From Micropterix aruncella (taxonomy: Eukaryota; Arthropoda; Insecta; Lepidoptera; Micropterigidae), in the NCBI GenBank assembly GCA_944548615.1, contig OX155972.1:8944159-9008158 (forward strand): a DNA stretch of 64,000 bases, written 5' to 3'. The notes beneath the pieces were generated by a model that saw nothing but the letters and a program-made list of their open reading frames with translations, had not been told where the DNA came from and ran no database searches. The position numbers and the translations under genes were made by a program. How positions within the stretch are numbered: the first letter of the stretch is position 1; every line of letters begins with the position of its first letter. This document shows, in pieces, positions 1 to 13,649 of this stretch.

Positions 1-204
1 GTTGATTATCATGAATTTTCCGTTATTTTACATTAGGATGTTCTTGGAATAAGAATTCAGTATTAGATTTATACTGGAATCTTGACTAGGCCATTAAATA
101 AGATTTTTTTGAATTGGTTCTCTTCAAGACTTCTGATATGTGTTGGGACCTTATTATTTGCCTTGTAATTGTCATCATACAGTAGGTACATCTGGAAGTA
201 ATAA

Positions 205-430
205 CGTTTAATGTAAATCAAACTAATGTGCCGATAAGTTAGGGTTAAAATACAGCATTTTTAATATGTTTGCGGTATAAAGTAGAGGGTAAGGTATTTG
301 GTTAGTGGCTTGTGAAAGGAAATGTTTCTTCAACATCTTTTTAAAAGTGAGCAACGAAGGCGCATGCCTGACAGAGTGTGTGAGCTGATGCCATAAACGA
401 GCAAAATGGACCGAAGAATAATACATTCAA
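205..430 (-). pseudogene. LINE reverse transcriptase C-terminal fragment
   Basis: Read on the minus strand this piece encodes a stretch with the pattern ARLWHQLTHSVRHAPSLLTF followed by KKMLKKHFLS. This is the typical end of a non-LTR retrotransposon ORF2, where the consensus runs roughly WNxLPxxVRxAPSLxxFKxxLKxxL. The frame stops at 223 and is followed by AT-rich DNA that could be the 3' UTR. Nothing of the RT core or endonuclease is present, so this is a 5'-truncated dead copy. The clade (Jockey or CR1 group) is not certain. Confidence 0.65.
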
Positions 431-698
431 GCAGGAGTGATGTAAAGGAATTGTGAGTATGTTATCGCGAATTGGAAGATCGTGGCATCCCAAAGGGTGG
501 AATTTCTCCTGGAGGTAGAGGGCGAAGTGGGGTTATTTGTAGAGTAACGACAACGTATGCAAGTTTCTTCGAAAGCGAATAGCAAGCCCGTGAAGTGGCT
601 TTCGAAAGCAGCTAACGGTATCGAACTTTCGCAACATACCTCAGATATGTTTTGTTTTCCAGACGCTCCAGCATATTCAGAATGAACTCAATAACATA

Positions 699-1109
699 TA
701 TACAAAGTGAGTTTTTAATTGGTGACATACTTGTAGTGGTTGAATCAGTTGGATAAACTAAGCAGCTTTTTAATAAGGATTTTTGGGATAAATCGCAAAA
801 AAAAAATTTTTTTCAACTTTCATTTGTTTTCTTAATTGTATAAAAATTATGAGCACCATGCGCTATCTAGCGGCAGGTAAAATATCGCTAATAATGTTTA
901 TTAGCGGTATTTTACCTACCGCTAGATGGCCCAGGGCGCTCAGAAGATTCTCAATTTTTTTTTATTTTCCCAAAACATTATATCAAAAGTTGCTTAGTTT
1001 GTCGTACTGATTCACCCACTATAAGGATGTCACTAATTAAAAACTCATCCTGTATATACTCACCCACTACAAGGATGTCACTAATTAAAAACTCAGCCTG
1101 TATAACAAA
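699..1109. mobile_element. Foldback MITE with duplicated terminal arm
   Basis: The left end (TACAAAGTGAGTTTTTAATT at 701) is repeated as its reverse complement at the right end (about 1015-1056), giving terminal inverted repeats of some 70 bp. The centre (865-927) is a near-perfect palindrome around CTAGCGG. A second copy of the right terminal arm follows at 1057-1109, as if a partial insertion or slippage added one end. Related ends are seen at 45430-45700 and 47880-47937. No coding sequence is present, so this is a non-autonomous DNA element of unknown superfamily. Confidence 0.65.
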
Positions 1110-1214
1110 CATCATCGCAGTCAAGTATTGGCGTTAACGGTGATATCTCATAAATCAATATTATACCATTGATTATAAAAATGTAATCGATGATTATACG
1201 AAACGCCATTTAGG

Positions 1215-1480
1215 ATACCGGTGGCATAGTGGTTAGGTCGCCTGATCTTACATTGTAAGGTCCCGGGTTCGATTCCCGGCTGGGTCACCATTTTCCGTTG
1301 GGATCAAATTAACGGAATTGCATTTTCAATTCTGTCGATCGAATGCAATAACAAGACACACTTACATACATGTTACACGCACACATACATATAAACACGT
1401 CATAGTAGGTTGGTTGTAAGAAATTGTCATATGACAATAAACCCGCCCATTGTGAAATTTCACAATAAAGAGTAGAAACA
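1215..1480 (+). mobile_element. tRNA-derived SINE
   Basis: The first 75 bases look like a tRNA gene: an A-box-like TGGCATAGTGG, a B box GGTTCGATTCC, and a T-arm stem CCGGG/CCCGG. The acceptor stem pairs only in part and no standard anticodon arm folds cleanly, so a working tRNA is unlikely. The same head recurs as an inverted pair at 47938-48061, which shows it is a repeat. The following ~190 bp, up to the CACAATAAAG near 1470, is probably the SINE body. The 3' limit is a guess. Confidence 0.65.
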
Positions 1481-1558
1481 GGATAATCGATAACATGACC
1501 CTTACGCGTCCTTCAAATGACGTGAAAATCATCTGACATTATAATCTGCCAAATGCTA

Positions 1559-2226
1559 CCCTTCGAGTAGCGGCATAATTTCATGGCAGACCCCGGCAAT
1601 TTATTGGAATTTCTTGCAATATCGCCGCGCTCGACAAAAAGTACTATAAATATGGAACTACTATAGCAATCATAAAAAGAATAACTGTGCAATGATGGAA
1701 TTGAAATGTTGTATATAGAATATTGAAATCTCATTTTGTAAAATAATTAGATTATTATGAATAAATATGAGAAAGTCGAAAAAGTGAAAAAAACTCGGCA
1801 TTTCTAACTTGTACTTGTCTTACGGAAAAATACGGAACCCTATTTAGAAATTGTAAATACTATCGTGATCTTTATTAGATTTTCTATCAAAGGTAATATT
1901 TCGTTTTGCTTATTTACATACAAAAATATTTAGATATTAGGTCATAAAAACCAATAAAATTTTTAATGATTTCTCGAGAAAAAAAAATTATGAAGTTTGA
2001 CAATAGAATTTTACCCGAAATATCCGCGAAATAACGCGCAAAATTATTTTAGCGGCCGTCTATGTATCTATGGTAATAATGAGATATATGGTATGGATTT
2101 TGGGATGCGTTCGAATTAGAAAATAATATTACTGTGCGCTTCGGGAGCAAGCCGCCAATATTGGTCGTTACTTAGTCAACGGTGTTCTGATGTGCAACCA
2201 AATTTGGTCGTTACGTAGTCGAAGGG
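1559..2226. mobile_element. MITE with CCCTTCG ends (copy 1)
   Basis: The element starts CCCTTCGAGTAGC and ends GTAGTCGAAGGG, which are inverted relatives. Its interior (…AAAAAGTACTATAAATATGG… and …TACGGAACCCTATTTAG…) recurs at 14027-14680 and 24095-24690. Copies elsewhere sit next to TTAA or TTA, and the CCC terminus fits a piggyBac-type MITE, but this copy does not show a clear TTAA duplication. No transposase is encoded. Confidence 0.65.
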
Positions 2227-2794
2227 AACATCTTTTAACATAGTGTATATATGTATTATATTTGACCCTATGTACGCCACTGGTTGTTTGGCAACTTGTT
2301 GTCTCGAGTAATTAAAGCACGTCTTATGTTTGTGACACCCTTCTCTTCCCCTCCGGATATCGGACACAGGAGCAAACGGGCGCGGCTGCGGCTCCAGTGT
2401 GGGTAGCTATCGGTAACAGATTGAAAGTCGCCCTCTATAGACTCCGCCCGGCAACTTTCTCAATTTAGCCAACTCAACTAAACTTCCCACCCGCGAAGCG
2501 CGAGGACGGAAGAGGATTTCGCTCTCGCGCAGGGCGGTGTAATGGAGCATCCCATCATGTGACGTCAGGGGAGGAGATTGCCACGACGACACTGTTTCAA
2601 ATCGGAGTAAACTCTTGAAATACTCAGTAAGAGTATCAATTTATTCATTCGGAATATACACTAAATGCGTTCTACACACGAGAGCAATAAATCCGGGTCA
2701 CCAACAAAAACCCTTATATCTCCGTAACTAACTAAATAAATTAATAGTTTTAAAAAAAACTAAAAACACGCTTTTGGGCTATGATACGATATTC
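2227..2794. other. Unassigned stretch
   Basis: No gene is recognisable. The part at 2340-2590 is richer in GC than its surroundings but shows no convincing exon. AT-rich DNA follows. Confidence 0.5.
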
Positions 2795-3141
2795 ACATAC
2801 ACACGGCTATGATAAGTATATTCCATCATGGAATGCCAGTGCTTATCTTCCAGCTTCATCATCAGACCTTGAAACCAAATCGTGGTCAAAGTTCATTCCA
2901 AGACTTTTCTAACAAGTCCAAACACAGCTATGATACGATGTTCCATCATGAAGTTCCAGTTCATATCTTCCGACTCCATCATCAGATCAGTTCGACAGTA
3001 CCATATTATTGTATTGTCATCAGAACTACATACAGCTGCCAATTTTCATGACGCTACGATCCTTGGAAGATGGTTAAATTTGTTAGCTTAGATTCCATCA
3101 CATAGTTAGTTACATACAGGTCGACCTAATAAAAGCGTGTT
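2795..3141 (+). mobile_element. LINE 3' UTR fragment, lepidopteran type
   Basis: The segment contains a partly duplicated unit built on TCCATCATGGAATGCCAGT and TCCATCATGAAGTTCCAGT, then runs to a 3' end reading GGTCGACCTAATAAAAGCGTGTTAAAAA. The same tail ends a longer copy at 44240-44665. From memory this tail is common in lepidopteran genomes at LINE 3' ends. No RT sequence is present here. Confidence 0.6.
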
Positions 3142-3805
3142 AAAAAGGAGGAGGTTATCAATTCGGTTGCATTTTTTTTTAATGTTTGTTACCTCAGAAC
3201 TCTACAATTTATGAACCGATTTGGTATACTCTTTTTTTATTTGGAAGGATATACTTACAGATTGGTCCCATTTTCATCAAAATCCTGTTCTGGTGATGGG
3301 ATCCATGGGGAATTGAGACAACTCCTTAAATATTATCATATGAAGTTGAAAATTCACATGTTGGTTCAATTCTGATGACAATGGGTTTTTTTTTAATGAT
3401 TCGCATGACCTGATTCTGCACCCAGGACTGGCTCCCGACGAGGGGACTCCTCAACGGTCAACAGCACAGACACGAAATTTTGTATACTCATTCAATTACG
3501 ACAGCCCGTTGTAAGTGTCACAAGGACATAGCTGCTGCACCCATGGTTGGCTCCCAACGAGGGGACTCCTCAACGGTCAACAGCACAGACACGAAATTTT
3601 GTATATGCATTCAATTACGACAGCCCGTTTTAAGTTTCACCAAGACAGGACTGCGGCACTCAGGGTTGGCTTCCAGCGATCCTCAACGGTCAACAGTACA
3701 GAAACACAATTGTGTATATGCATTCAATTATGATAGCTAATTTTAAATATCACCATGACATGGCTGCTGCACTTATGTATAAATAATTTTGAAGTCGGTT
3801 TTTTT
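3142..3805 (+). mobile_element. Lepidopteran dispersed repeat with minisatellite
   Basis: It starts AAAAAGGAGGAGGTTATCAA and ends TTTGAAGTCGGTTTTTTT, both well known from moth and butterfly DNA. Between about 3425 and 3770 a unit of roughly 115-120 bp is repeated three times, each with GACGAGGGGACTCCTCAACGG or a close variant. Similar material occurs at 13650-14026, 43325-44215 and 48790-50010. No protein is encoded that can be recognised, and open frames across the repeat units are chance frames. Confidence 0.65.
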
Positions 3806-3889
3806 TCTTAAAATTTTGTCTATTATTCAAGTAATAGGGAATTTATAATAAATAGAGCACTGAGTATAAATGTCTAATGATATTTCAAG

Positions 3890-4150
3890 TCCCTAATTAC
3901 AGTATTTCGAGGTTAAAGTTTGACTAGCGTGGTGGACCGATTTAAATCAGTTTTTTTTTCAACTCTTGCTATGCCCAAATAATGCCTGCATGCGAAATTT
4001 CAGCTCGATCGGATGAAGCATTTCGGCGCTATGGTAGAGCAATACACACAGACAGACAGACAGACAGACACACATTCACACACAAAAGTGCGTCCATAAT
4101 TTCTTGCCAAGAATGTAAAAAAGTACTTTACTTGCCAGGAAAGTAAAACA
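3890..4150 (+). repeat. Dispersed repeat with GACA microsatellite
   Basis: The sequence CTCTTGCTATGCCCAAATAATG, then a line on Lepidoptera-type repeats ending GGCGCTATGG, leads into a (GACA)n/(CA)n microsatellite at about 4045-4085. It closes with a run matching TTTACTTGCCAGGAAAGTAAA. Longer relatives are at 7905-8876, 15890-16540, 23230-23465, 25060-25505 and 27420-27600. Confidence 0.55.
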
Positions 4151-4503
4151 GAAAATTTATATTATTTATTAAATAATATGCAAACATTTACAGCGTCGGA
4201 AGAAAAACATAATTGTATTATGTGTTTTTTGCTATTTATTTTACAAGACTTTATGTTGATGGAAACAGGTAAGTGAAAAACAGTTCGAAAGTGAAAAACA
4301 GCCTCGAAAGTGAAAAACAGTTAAAATTAATGTGGTTCCCGCCATTGTTTTTGAATGCTTGTAGTTACAGCTATGGAAGAGACTGAGGGGGGTCGAGTTA
4401 ACTAGGTTATACTCTAAGGGGGGCTCGCGTAAAAGTTTTATTTATTTTAAAAGAAAAGGGGGTCGCGATTTAAAAAAGGTTCAAAAACATTGGCATAGTC
4501 CAG

Positions 4504-5173
4504 GGCGCTAATGGACCCTTGCTGAGTTGGCCACGAAGACCCATTCTGTTCAGGGTTGGTCACACTCACGGGTCAACACCCAACCTGGCGGCCTCCACGT
4601 ATAAAGTGCGAGCCTGGGCAGGACTATAGCCTTAGGGCTAGTTTCCCCTAGGAATCAAACTTCTGGCGCTCCTGGACGGTCTGGGCACCGTGCGGCGTAA
4701 GCCAATCGACTGTGCACTCTGACTAACAGTCGGGGGAGTCTGGAAGCAATACTGCTTCCTATAGAGCGGGGGTAGTTGCGGACCTTACGGCGACTGCTCT
4801 TGAAACGACCATCGGCTACCCGATCCTGGGTGAACAGCCGGGCAAAGGATGCCGTGGTCCGCGATAGATTCGGTATACACCGTTTCACCGCTTCGTAAGG
4901 GAGAGGACCGCACAAGCGACCTCGAACTCGTAACCAATCGAGAGACTGGAGTAATCTGGTCGCAATTGGAAGTAAAGCGTGAGTTAAAGCCCACTGGGTA
5001 ACACACCTAGTTATCTCGCGGTTAAGGCGTTGGCCTCTTACGAGCATGTGGCGGAGCTTGACGGTGGACTGTTTTGTCCAAGTCATCTGGTTTCACTTAA
5101 CGGGAGAGAAAACGACTAAATCGTTAAAACTTCTTGAGGTGACGGGTTCGCCCGTTGTAGTTGACAACTCTAG
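4504..5173 (+). mobile_element. 660-bp retroposon, copy 1
   Basis: This copy is flanked by an exact 14 bp target-site duplication, TTGGCATAGTCCAG, at 4490-4503 and 5174-5187. It runs from GGCGCTAATGGACCC to GACAACTCTAG, about 670 bp. A duplication of this length points to insertion by target-primed reverse transcription. There is no poly-A tail. Near the 3' end (about 5138-5153) lies a hairpin, ACGGG-TTCG-CCCGT. A tRNA-like stretch CGGTTAAGGCGTTGGCCTCTTACG is at about 5014-5042. Both strands have open frames (for example minus 4655-5086), but they recur only because the whole repeat recurs. Confidence 0.85.
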
Positions 5174-5299
5174 TTGGCATAGTCCAGTGGCAACTTCACC
5201 TAACCAGGCCGAGACCCTATTCTAAGGTAAACGCGCAAACTTTGTTTGCGCTTGATCAATACAGTGTTTATAAAAATGGCTTAATGTGCCATTTTTATA

Positions 5300-5875
5300 T
5301 TGTATGCTTATATTATTTATTTATTATTTATTTTTATTTATTTATAGGAATTATCAAATTAACCATTTACAATAAGTATAATATTAAAACAAATGGCAAA
5401 AACTTTCCTCTTTCATTCACTGGCTAGTGCTGCCGAACTGGGATATACCCGTTCCAGGGCAAGCAATTTATTATTTTTACATTTAAAACGAGGGTCGATG
5501 AACCAACCAAACACAATAATAATAATAATAATCAAAAATATGTATAATAATAATAAAAATACAAATTTATAAAAAAAATAAAAAAAAATCAAAATTGAAA
5601 AATAAACATTACAATATTATATAGGAAATAGAAATACTAAATACATTAGAATACACATATATACACATACATACATATATACACAATATATGTTAAGTCA
5701 TCTTCAACTTATTCTACTACATTGATCATGGCATGGATAGATAAACGCTCTTCTTGCAACAGCCATTTATTTATTTTGCTTTTAAACAAATGACAATTGG
5801 GGCTGGTTTTTATGTCACTGCTTAATTTATTATAGAGTCTTGTAGCCATGAAAGAGTAGTGTCGCTATCCGAATG
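5300..5875 (-). pseudogene. LINE ORF2 C-terminus and 3' UTR
   Basis: On the minus strand about 5720-5870 encodes ATRLYNKLSSDIKTSPNCHL followed by FKSKINKWLLQEE, the standard end of a LINE reverse transcriptase ORF. The 3' UTR runs to lower coordinates through an (ATT)n block at 5515-5560 and the motif AACGGGTATATCCCAGTTCG, ending in (AAAT)n near 5310-5345. The same 3' end, further 5'-truncated, occurs at 6917-7075, 17131-17281 and 41990-42145. Confidence 0.7.
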
Positions 5876-5906
5876 TTGTTATATCGCTGTTATATAAGCA
5901 TATATT

Positions 5907-6218
5907 GGGCTCGATTGCGTTTCTTCGTGAACTAAAATCGGAAATTAGTCCGTGTGAACGAGACAGAGCAATACGCTAGAGCGGAATGTGAGATGACCGG
6001 TTGTCACTTTTTCGCATTAATTAAAACTGCCCGCCAGGGTCAAATCATCTGAATCTTACACCGCACGAAATATGCTCGAATTTATTCGGACGAGTATAAG
6101 TTCGACAGGTAGTATTTATCGACGATCGTTCGTTTCATATTCCGCTCTAACGTATTGCTCTGTCTCGTTTGCTTGGACTAATTTTAGTTTTAGTTCGCAA
6201 AGAAAAGCAATCGGGCCC
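5907..6218. mobile_element. MITE with GGGCTCGATTG ends (copy 1)
   Basis: The ends GGGCTCGATTGCGTTTCTTC and (reverse complement) GGGCCCGATTGCTTTTCTTT form inverted repeats of roughly 80 bp, continuing through ATTAGTCC and AACGAGACAGAGCAATACG. The element is about 310 bp. A second copy is at 35341-35633. No coding sequence. Confidence 0.7.
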
Positions 6219-6916
6219 ATCATATGCTTTTGTCAGTAAAATTAATATTAGTAGGTATATTGAAAAATTAAAATAATAATTTGATCACAATAGAATAAAA
6301 TGCGAAACTATAATTATAGTCTACGAAATATTATTTGACAAAAGTGTCGTTAAAATGTCATAAAATAAACAGTGATTCCCAACAAGTTGTAACCGTTTAT
6401 TTTACTATGGAGATCGATTCTACCTGCGTGGAACACTTTAACAAACGCTTTAAAGGCACAAACTGACCGCTGCACCGGGTTCGATCATAGCATCTTGAGC
6501 TTTATACCACCATCGATCAGAGTAAATATTGCAGTATAACAGTAAAACCTAACAAAAATTGTAAAATGTGTATTTCAGATAGATATATTAAAATACTCAT
6601 GATTTCGAAATCGAACTAAATACTCATGATTTCGAAATCGAACTGTTACTGTTACACTAATTCTCGGCTAGTCTTAATCGGTTAGCTACTTGCCATATTA
6701 AATTCGGATATTAATTTTACAATTATATCAATAATTGTATAATGTGTACTTCATACATATATTATATTAAAATACACACTAATTACTAATGATTTCGAAA
6801 TCGAACTGTTACAGTTTCACTAATTAATAGTCCTAATCGTTTAGCTACTTACCAAGTTAATGATCATTGCGTTCGCATTATTATTATCAGTTCAGTCGAA
6901 GCTTTCACTTTCGTCG

Positions 6917-7075
6917 CAGGTAGAACGGGCTAGTCCCAGTTGGGTGACAGAAACAAATAAGCAAAAGGTTAAGGTTTTGCCATTCGGTTCCTGTTATTTT
7001 TGTAAGCTAATCAATATTTTATAGTAATTAATTATTAAATAAATTCTTAAATAAATAAATAAATATTATTAAGCG
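6917..7075 (+). mobile_element. LINE 3' end
   Basis: The stretch TAGAACGGGCTAGTCCCAGT…GTTAAGGTTTTGCCATTCGG ends in an AAATAAAT tail. It matches 17131-17281 (inverted) and 41990-42145, and is the 3' end of the LINE whose C-terminus lies at 5720-5870. Confidence 0.65.
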
Positions 7076-7689
7076 ATCAAGGCAATTTAGTCTAACCATA
7101 TCAAGCCATTAGGCATTCGGCGATAGATGTGAAAAAGGTCTCGATCGTTGTGAAAAAGGTACCAATGCGCTAACGATACTTTTGTCAAATAGTATTTCGT
7201 CGACTATAAAAACTACTAAATATTTAAAATTATGAAATTTAAGTGTGTGGACTGGCATCTGGCGTCTGGCATCTTTCATTGCGACTGCTGCCTCAAGTTT
7301 TCTGCCAGTGCATAATCCAGCGCAGAAGTGAAGTTGAGCCCGCGGTTGCTGTTCCAATTGCGGCATTACAGGTTGCTTCACGTAAGCAGTGAGGGGTGTT
7401 TCAGTGATGAGCTCGCGGCTGGCAAAGGCATGAATATTGAGAGCCGAGCCACAGGCGGACCGCGACAGCCGAGCAACCGTACGGGAATAAGCAATTCAAC
7501 AGAGCATACATCATACAGACAGACAGATACGTACACCACACAGTTATGACTTCGTTTTATTTAACCCTAGAATGATAACGTTCGTCAAAACGACGAGCCT
7601 CTTATAAATATCTTTCTCTCCATTTCAAATTGTTTTATCTACACACTCGCGGTTTTGCCCCAAATTAATGACCGCTAGACTGCGTCGCG
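7076..7689. other. Unassigned stretch
   Basis: A GC-richer segment at 7240-7500 has open frames on both strands, but no recognisable domain and no clear splice sites. I see no gene here that I can support. Confidence 0.4.
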
Positions 7690-7850
7690 TGGTGGTCCTG
7701 TTTATCCGGTAAGTAATGTTGTATTTGAGATAGCTATGCGAGAACCAGAGAACCACACTAAGGTTAGCTATTAGATATTGCTTTTAGGCAATAATCTCGC
7801 CTTTTTGTTTAAGGAAATAAAGCGTTTAATTATTATTATTATTAATATTA
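7690..7850 (+). mobile_element. LINE 3' end with (ATT)n tail
   Basis: It ends AGGCAATAATCTCGCC…AAATAAAGCGTTTAATTATT with an (ATT)n tail. The same ending closes the LINE fragment at 31265-31740. The TTGC…GCAATA surrounding AGGCAA can fold into a small hairpin. Confidence 0.55.
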
Positions 7851-7904
7851 CTGCGTCAGTTTGATGAATGGTTAGCTTATGCGTTATGGTTAGTATAAGT
7901 AATA

Positions 7905-8876
7905 TCAGTCATTTCACCCCAAGGCTTCCCCGGCAAGTAGCCACGGACGGATTTCATTTGAATAATAATTTCATAAATAAAATCGATGAGCGCCCTCCTT
8001 TGGCCGGCGGTCGAACACGGCTGAGTCTCATTGCGACGCATTAAGCAGTGCGGTTCTATTCTCGGCTAGCCTCGGGCGACTCGGCGTTAACATTAGGTTA
8101 AAATGTATGGCGAATTTTAAATACTGTTATTGCAGGTTGTATATGAAATATTCCAATCAACATTTTATAATGCGATTTCGGCTTAACAAGCAGAAATCGC
8201 AATATCAAGTTTTTAAATCCAATTTTTCGAGGATGATCTATGGATAGTGCGCCCCTGGTAAACCGATTTCAACTACAATCTTGCTATGACCAAATTATAC
8301 CTGCATACCAAAATTACGCTCAATCAAATCAAGTGTTTGGGCGCTATCGTGTAGGAATACACACAAACACAGACACAAACACAGACACACACACACACAC
8401 ACACACCGACACAAACACAGATACACACACCGACAAACACACAGACACGCACACAGACACACACACACACACACACAAAAAGAATTCAATCTGGAAATGG
8501 TCTTAATCGACCATGAGTGCTCAAATTGGATATTTCTAACGTACAAGAAAAAAAATACAAGGACATGCATACTGTTGTACATGAGGAATAATTAAAAACA
8601 AACATTATTATAGCGAAAAACATAGCTCTATGCATATAAATATGCTAGCATATCCGAATGAGGCGAAATCGCACAACCAACTAGATCTAGAAGGTCTGTC
8701 TCTGGCTGTGCTTTGTTATACCAACTGTATGTTTGTAACTCGCGAAATGACGAAGGTGATCAATTTTCAAATATTTCTAAACCTAACAAATTTGTTGTTT
8801 ACACAAATTAAAGTAAAATGTAAATACTTACAATACTTTCCCTCCTGGTCGGTTGGTGGGCCGGGAAAGTAAAATC
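7905..8876 (+). repeat. Dispersed repeat with long CA microsatellite
   Basis: It begins TTTCACCCCAAGGCTTCCCC and ends TTTCCCTCCTGGTCGGTTGG…GGGAAAGTAAA. A compound (CA)n/(GACACA)n microsatellite fills 8350-8480; the open frames across it are artefacts. The family recurs at 15890-16540 and 25060-25505. Confidence 0.6.
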
Positions 8877-9119
8877 TAAGTAATTTGATAATTAGCGGTT
8901 ATTTCTAGGTTTTGTAATTTCATTACATATTTAAGACAACCAACTTTCTAAACAATAGTTCCTGATTTAGTCATTGTAAGTGTAAGCGCCTTATTAATCT
9001 CAAACAATATGTGACATTAGGGATTTGTGATATAGTACATAAAAGGTAAATATAAGTACATTAATTTTTGAACATTTTAAATTTATATTCCATATCTTCT
9101 ATAAATACAATAATCTGGA

Positions 9120-10400
<1,281 letters not shown>

Positions 10401-10418
10401 TTTACACATTTACAATCA

Positions 10419-10618
<200 letters not shown>

Positions 10619-11095
10619 TTTTTATTTTCATTTAATAGCTGGCTGATAGCGAGCCCAGCAATCGTATATCGTCCTTTTAAAGAGTGGATATATTCGAATT
10701 TCAAATCGAATTTAATGTCATTCCGCATTTAAGAGACGATTGATTGTGATTTTTTTCATTGTTTTTGCTTAAATTTGTCTTTAATAAAGACATTTTATTT
10801 TGGTTTGCAAAAGGATACGCTTTGTTTTTGAGATGTGGATGAAGGGTGATCGTTCGCTAGCGATAAAGGGATCCCATTAAACCTACAGTGTACCGTCGAA
10901 AGTGGTACTCATCCAAGAATACATCTCGTTTAAACAATAAGCATTTCCCAGTCCAGTCCGGGAAAACCTTCCAGCTATGTAAGTGGCTTTCATTATTTTT
11001 ATTTTTTCATCAAAGTGTCATCCTTTAAACGAATTCTTAAAAAAAAGATTTTACAAAAAACCAATCAAATATTAACAATATTATACAATTTTATC
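10619..11095 (+). repeat. 470-bp unit, copy A
   Basis: The segment from TTTCATTTAATAGCTGGCTG through CCAATCAAATATTAACAAT is repeated almost unchanged at 11204-11668. The copies differ by a small insertion (TTCGAAATG) in the second and by scattered changes. Both lie next to TA arrays, and a diverged third copy is at 9332-9450. No coding function is visible. Confidence 0.85.
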
Positions 11096-11203
11096 TTATG
11101 TTTTGAACTCTTGTAAATATCATATAGCCTTAAGTATAAACTTCTCGACCAGAAATTACGATTTATATCTTATTTCATGGGAACGAGCAAATGAAGTATT
11201 TTA

Positions 11204-12853
<1,650 letters not shown>

Positions 12854-13041
12854 TATACTATAATAAAACTTTTATTTTTTAAAAACACATTTAAATAATG
12901 ATCGCCAAAAAGCCGGTACAGGAACGTTAGCTGTCTAGGGGTTAAAGGAGAAAATATCTGTATTTATTTATTTTCTTCATTTATTTGTCAATAAATTCAA
13001 TATACTGGTACAAAAAAATACATTGTTCTAATTCACATTTT

Positions 13042-13635
13042 AAGCTGTTGCATAGCTTTTATCGCAGGCCTAGGCCAGCGCGGCGACCGAATGAAGAAAT
13101 TTCTTAACGAAAATTAATGATTTTAAACTGATAATTACGTCTAAACGAGTACTGCTTACGATTCGAAAAAAAATATGTTAAACAAGAACATTTTCTTAAT
13201 ATTCTTAGCTTTGAATATTTTAGATTTTGTTTATATTACATAGTGTAATTAATTTGTGAAATTAGGTCTAACCGAACACAAAAACGACTACTACGCAAAT
13301 ACTATCTGGGTATTATTATGAAACCTGCACCATTTTAAAGATAATTTAATTATCTATCTTTTTATCTACGATTTTTCTCGAATAATCCGTTTTTTTTGCT
13401 TTATCGAATAAAAAAATCGTCCGCGGCGCTCTATCGGAAGACGTTTAAATTATTCCGAATCATTTGCTACCGCAGCCGCAAATGATTCGGAATAATTTCA
13501 ACGTTTTCCGATAGAGCACAGTTATCTGATATCAGAAAAAATAAAATAAATAAAATAAATACATAATTATAATTGCATAAATTGTTAAAAATTCTATGCA
13601 ATAGCTTTACCGCGGCAGTCCCCGAGTGCCACACG
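13042..13635 (+). mobile_element. 600-bp MITE with central palindrome (copy 1)
   Basis: It runs from AAGCTGTTGCATAGCTTTTA to CCCCGAGTGCCACACG. A second, inverted copy is at 45970-46566. In the middle, 13427-13467 and 13478-13518 are inverted copies of CGCTCTATCGGAAGACG…CCGAATCATTTGC, a 41 bp near-perfect hairpin arm. No coding sequence. Confidence 0.7.
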
Positions 13636-13649
13636 TTTTTTTTTTTAAT

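Noticed and set aside
1217..1292. A functional tRNA gene
   Set aside because: A and B boxes are good, but the acceptor stem pairs at only five of seven positions and the anticodon arm is abnormal. The head recurs at 47938-48061, so it is a SINE.
3480..3740. Frames across the minisatellite
   Set aside because: The repeat unit keeps a frame open by chance; copies elsewhere are broken.
4655..5086. 143-residue frame that recurs in several places (also near 48127, 49294, 57708 and 63719)
   Set aside because: It recurs because the 660 bp retroposon recurs. Both strands are open in places, frames are broken differently in each copy, and no domain is recognisable.
8240..8582. Cys/Val-rich and Thr/His-rich frames
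   Set aside because: They translate a CA/GACA microsatellite.
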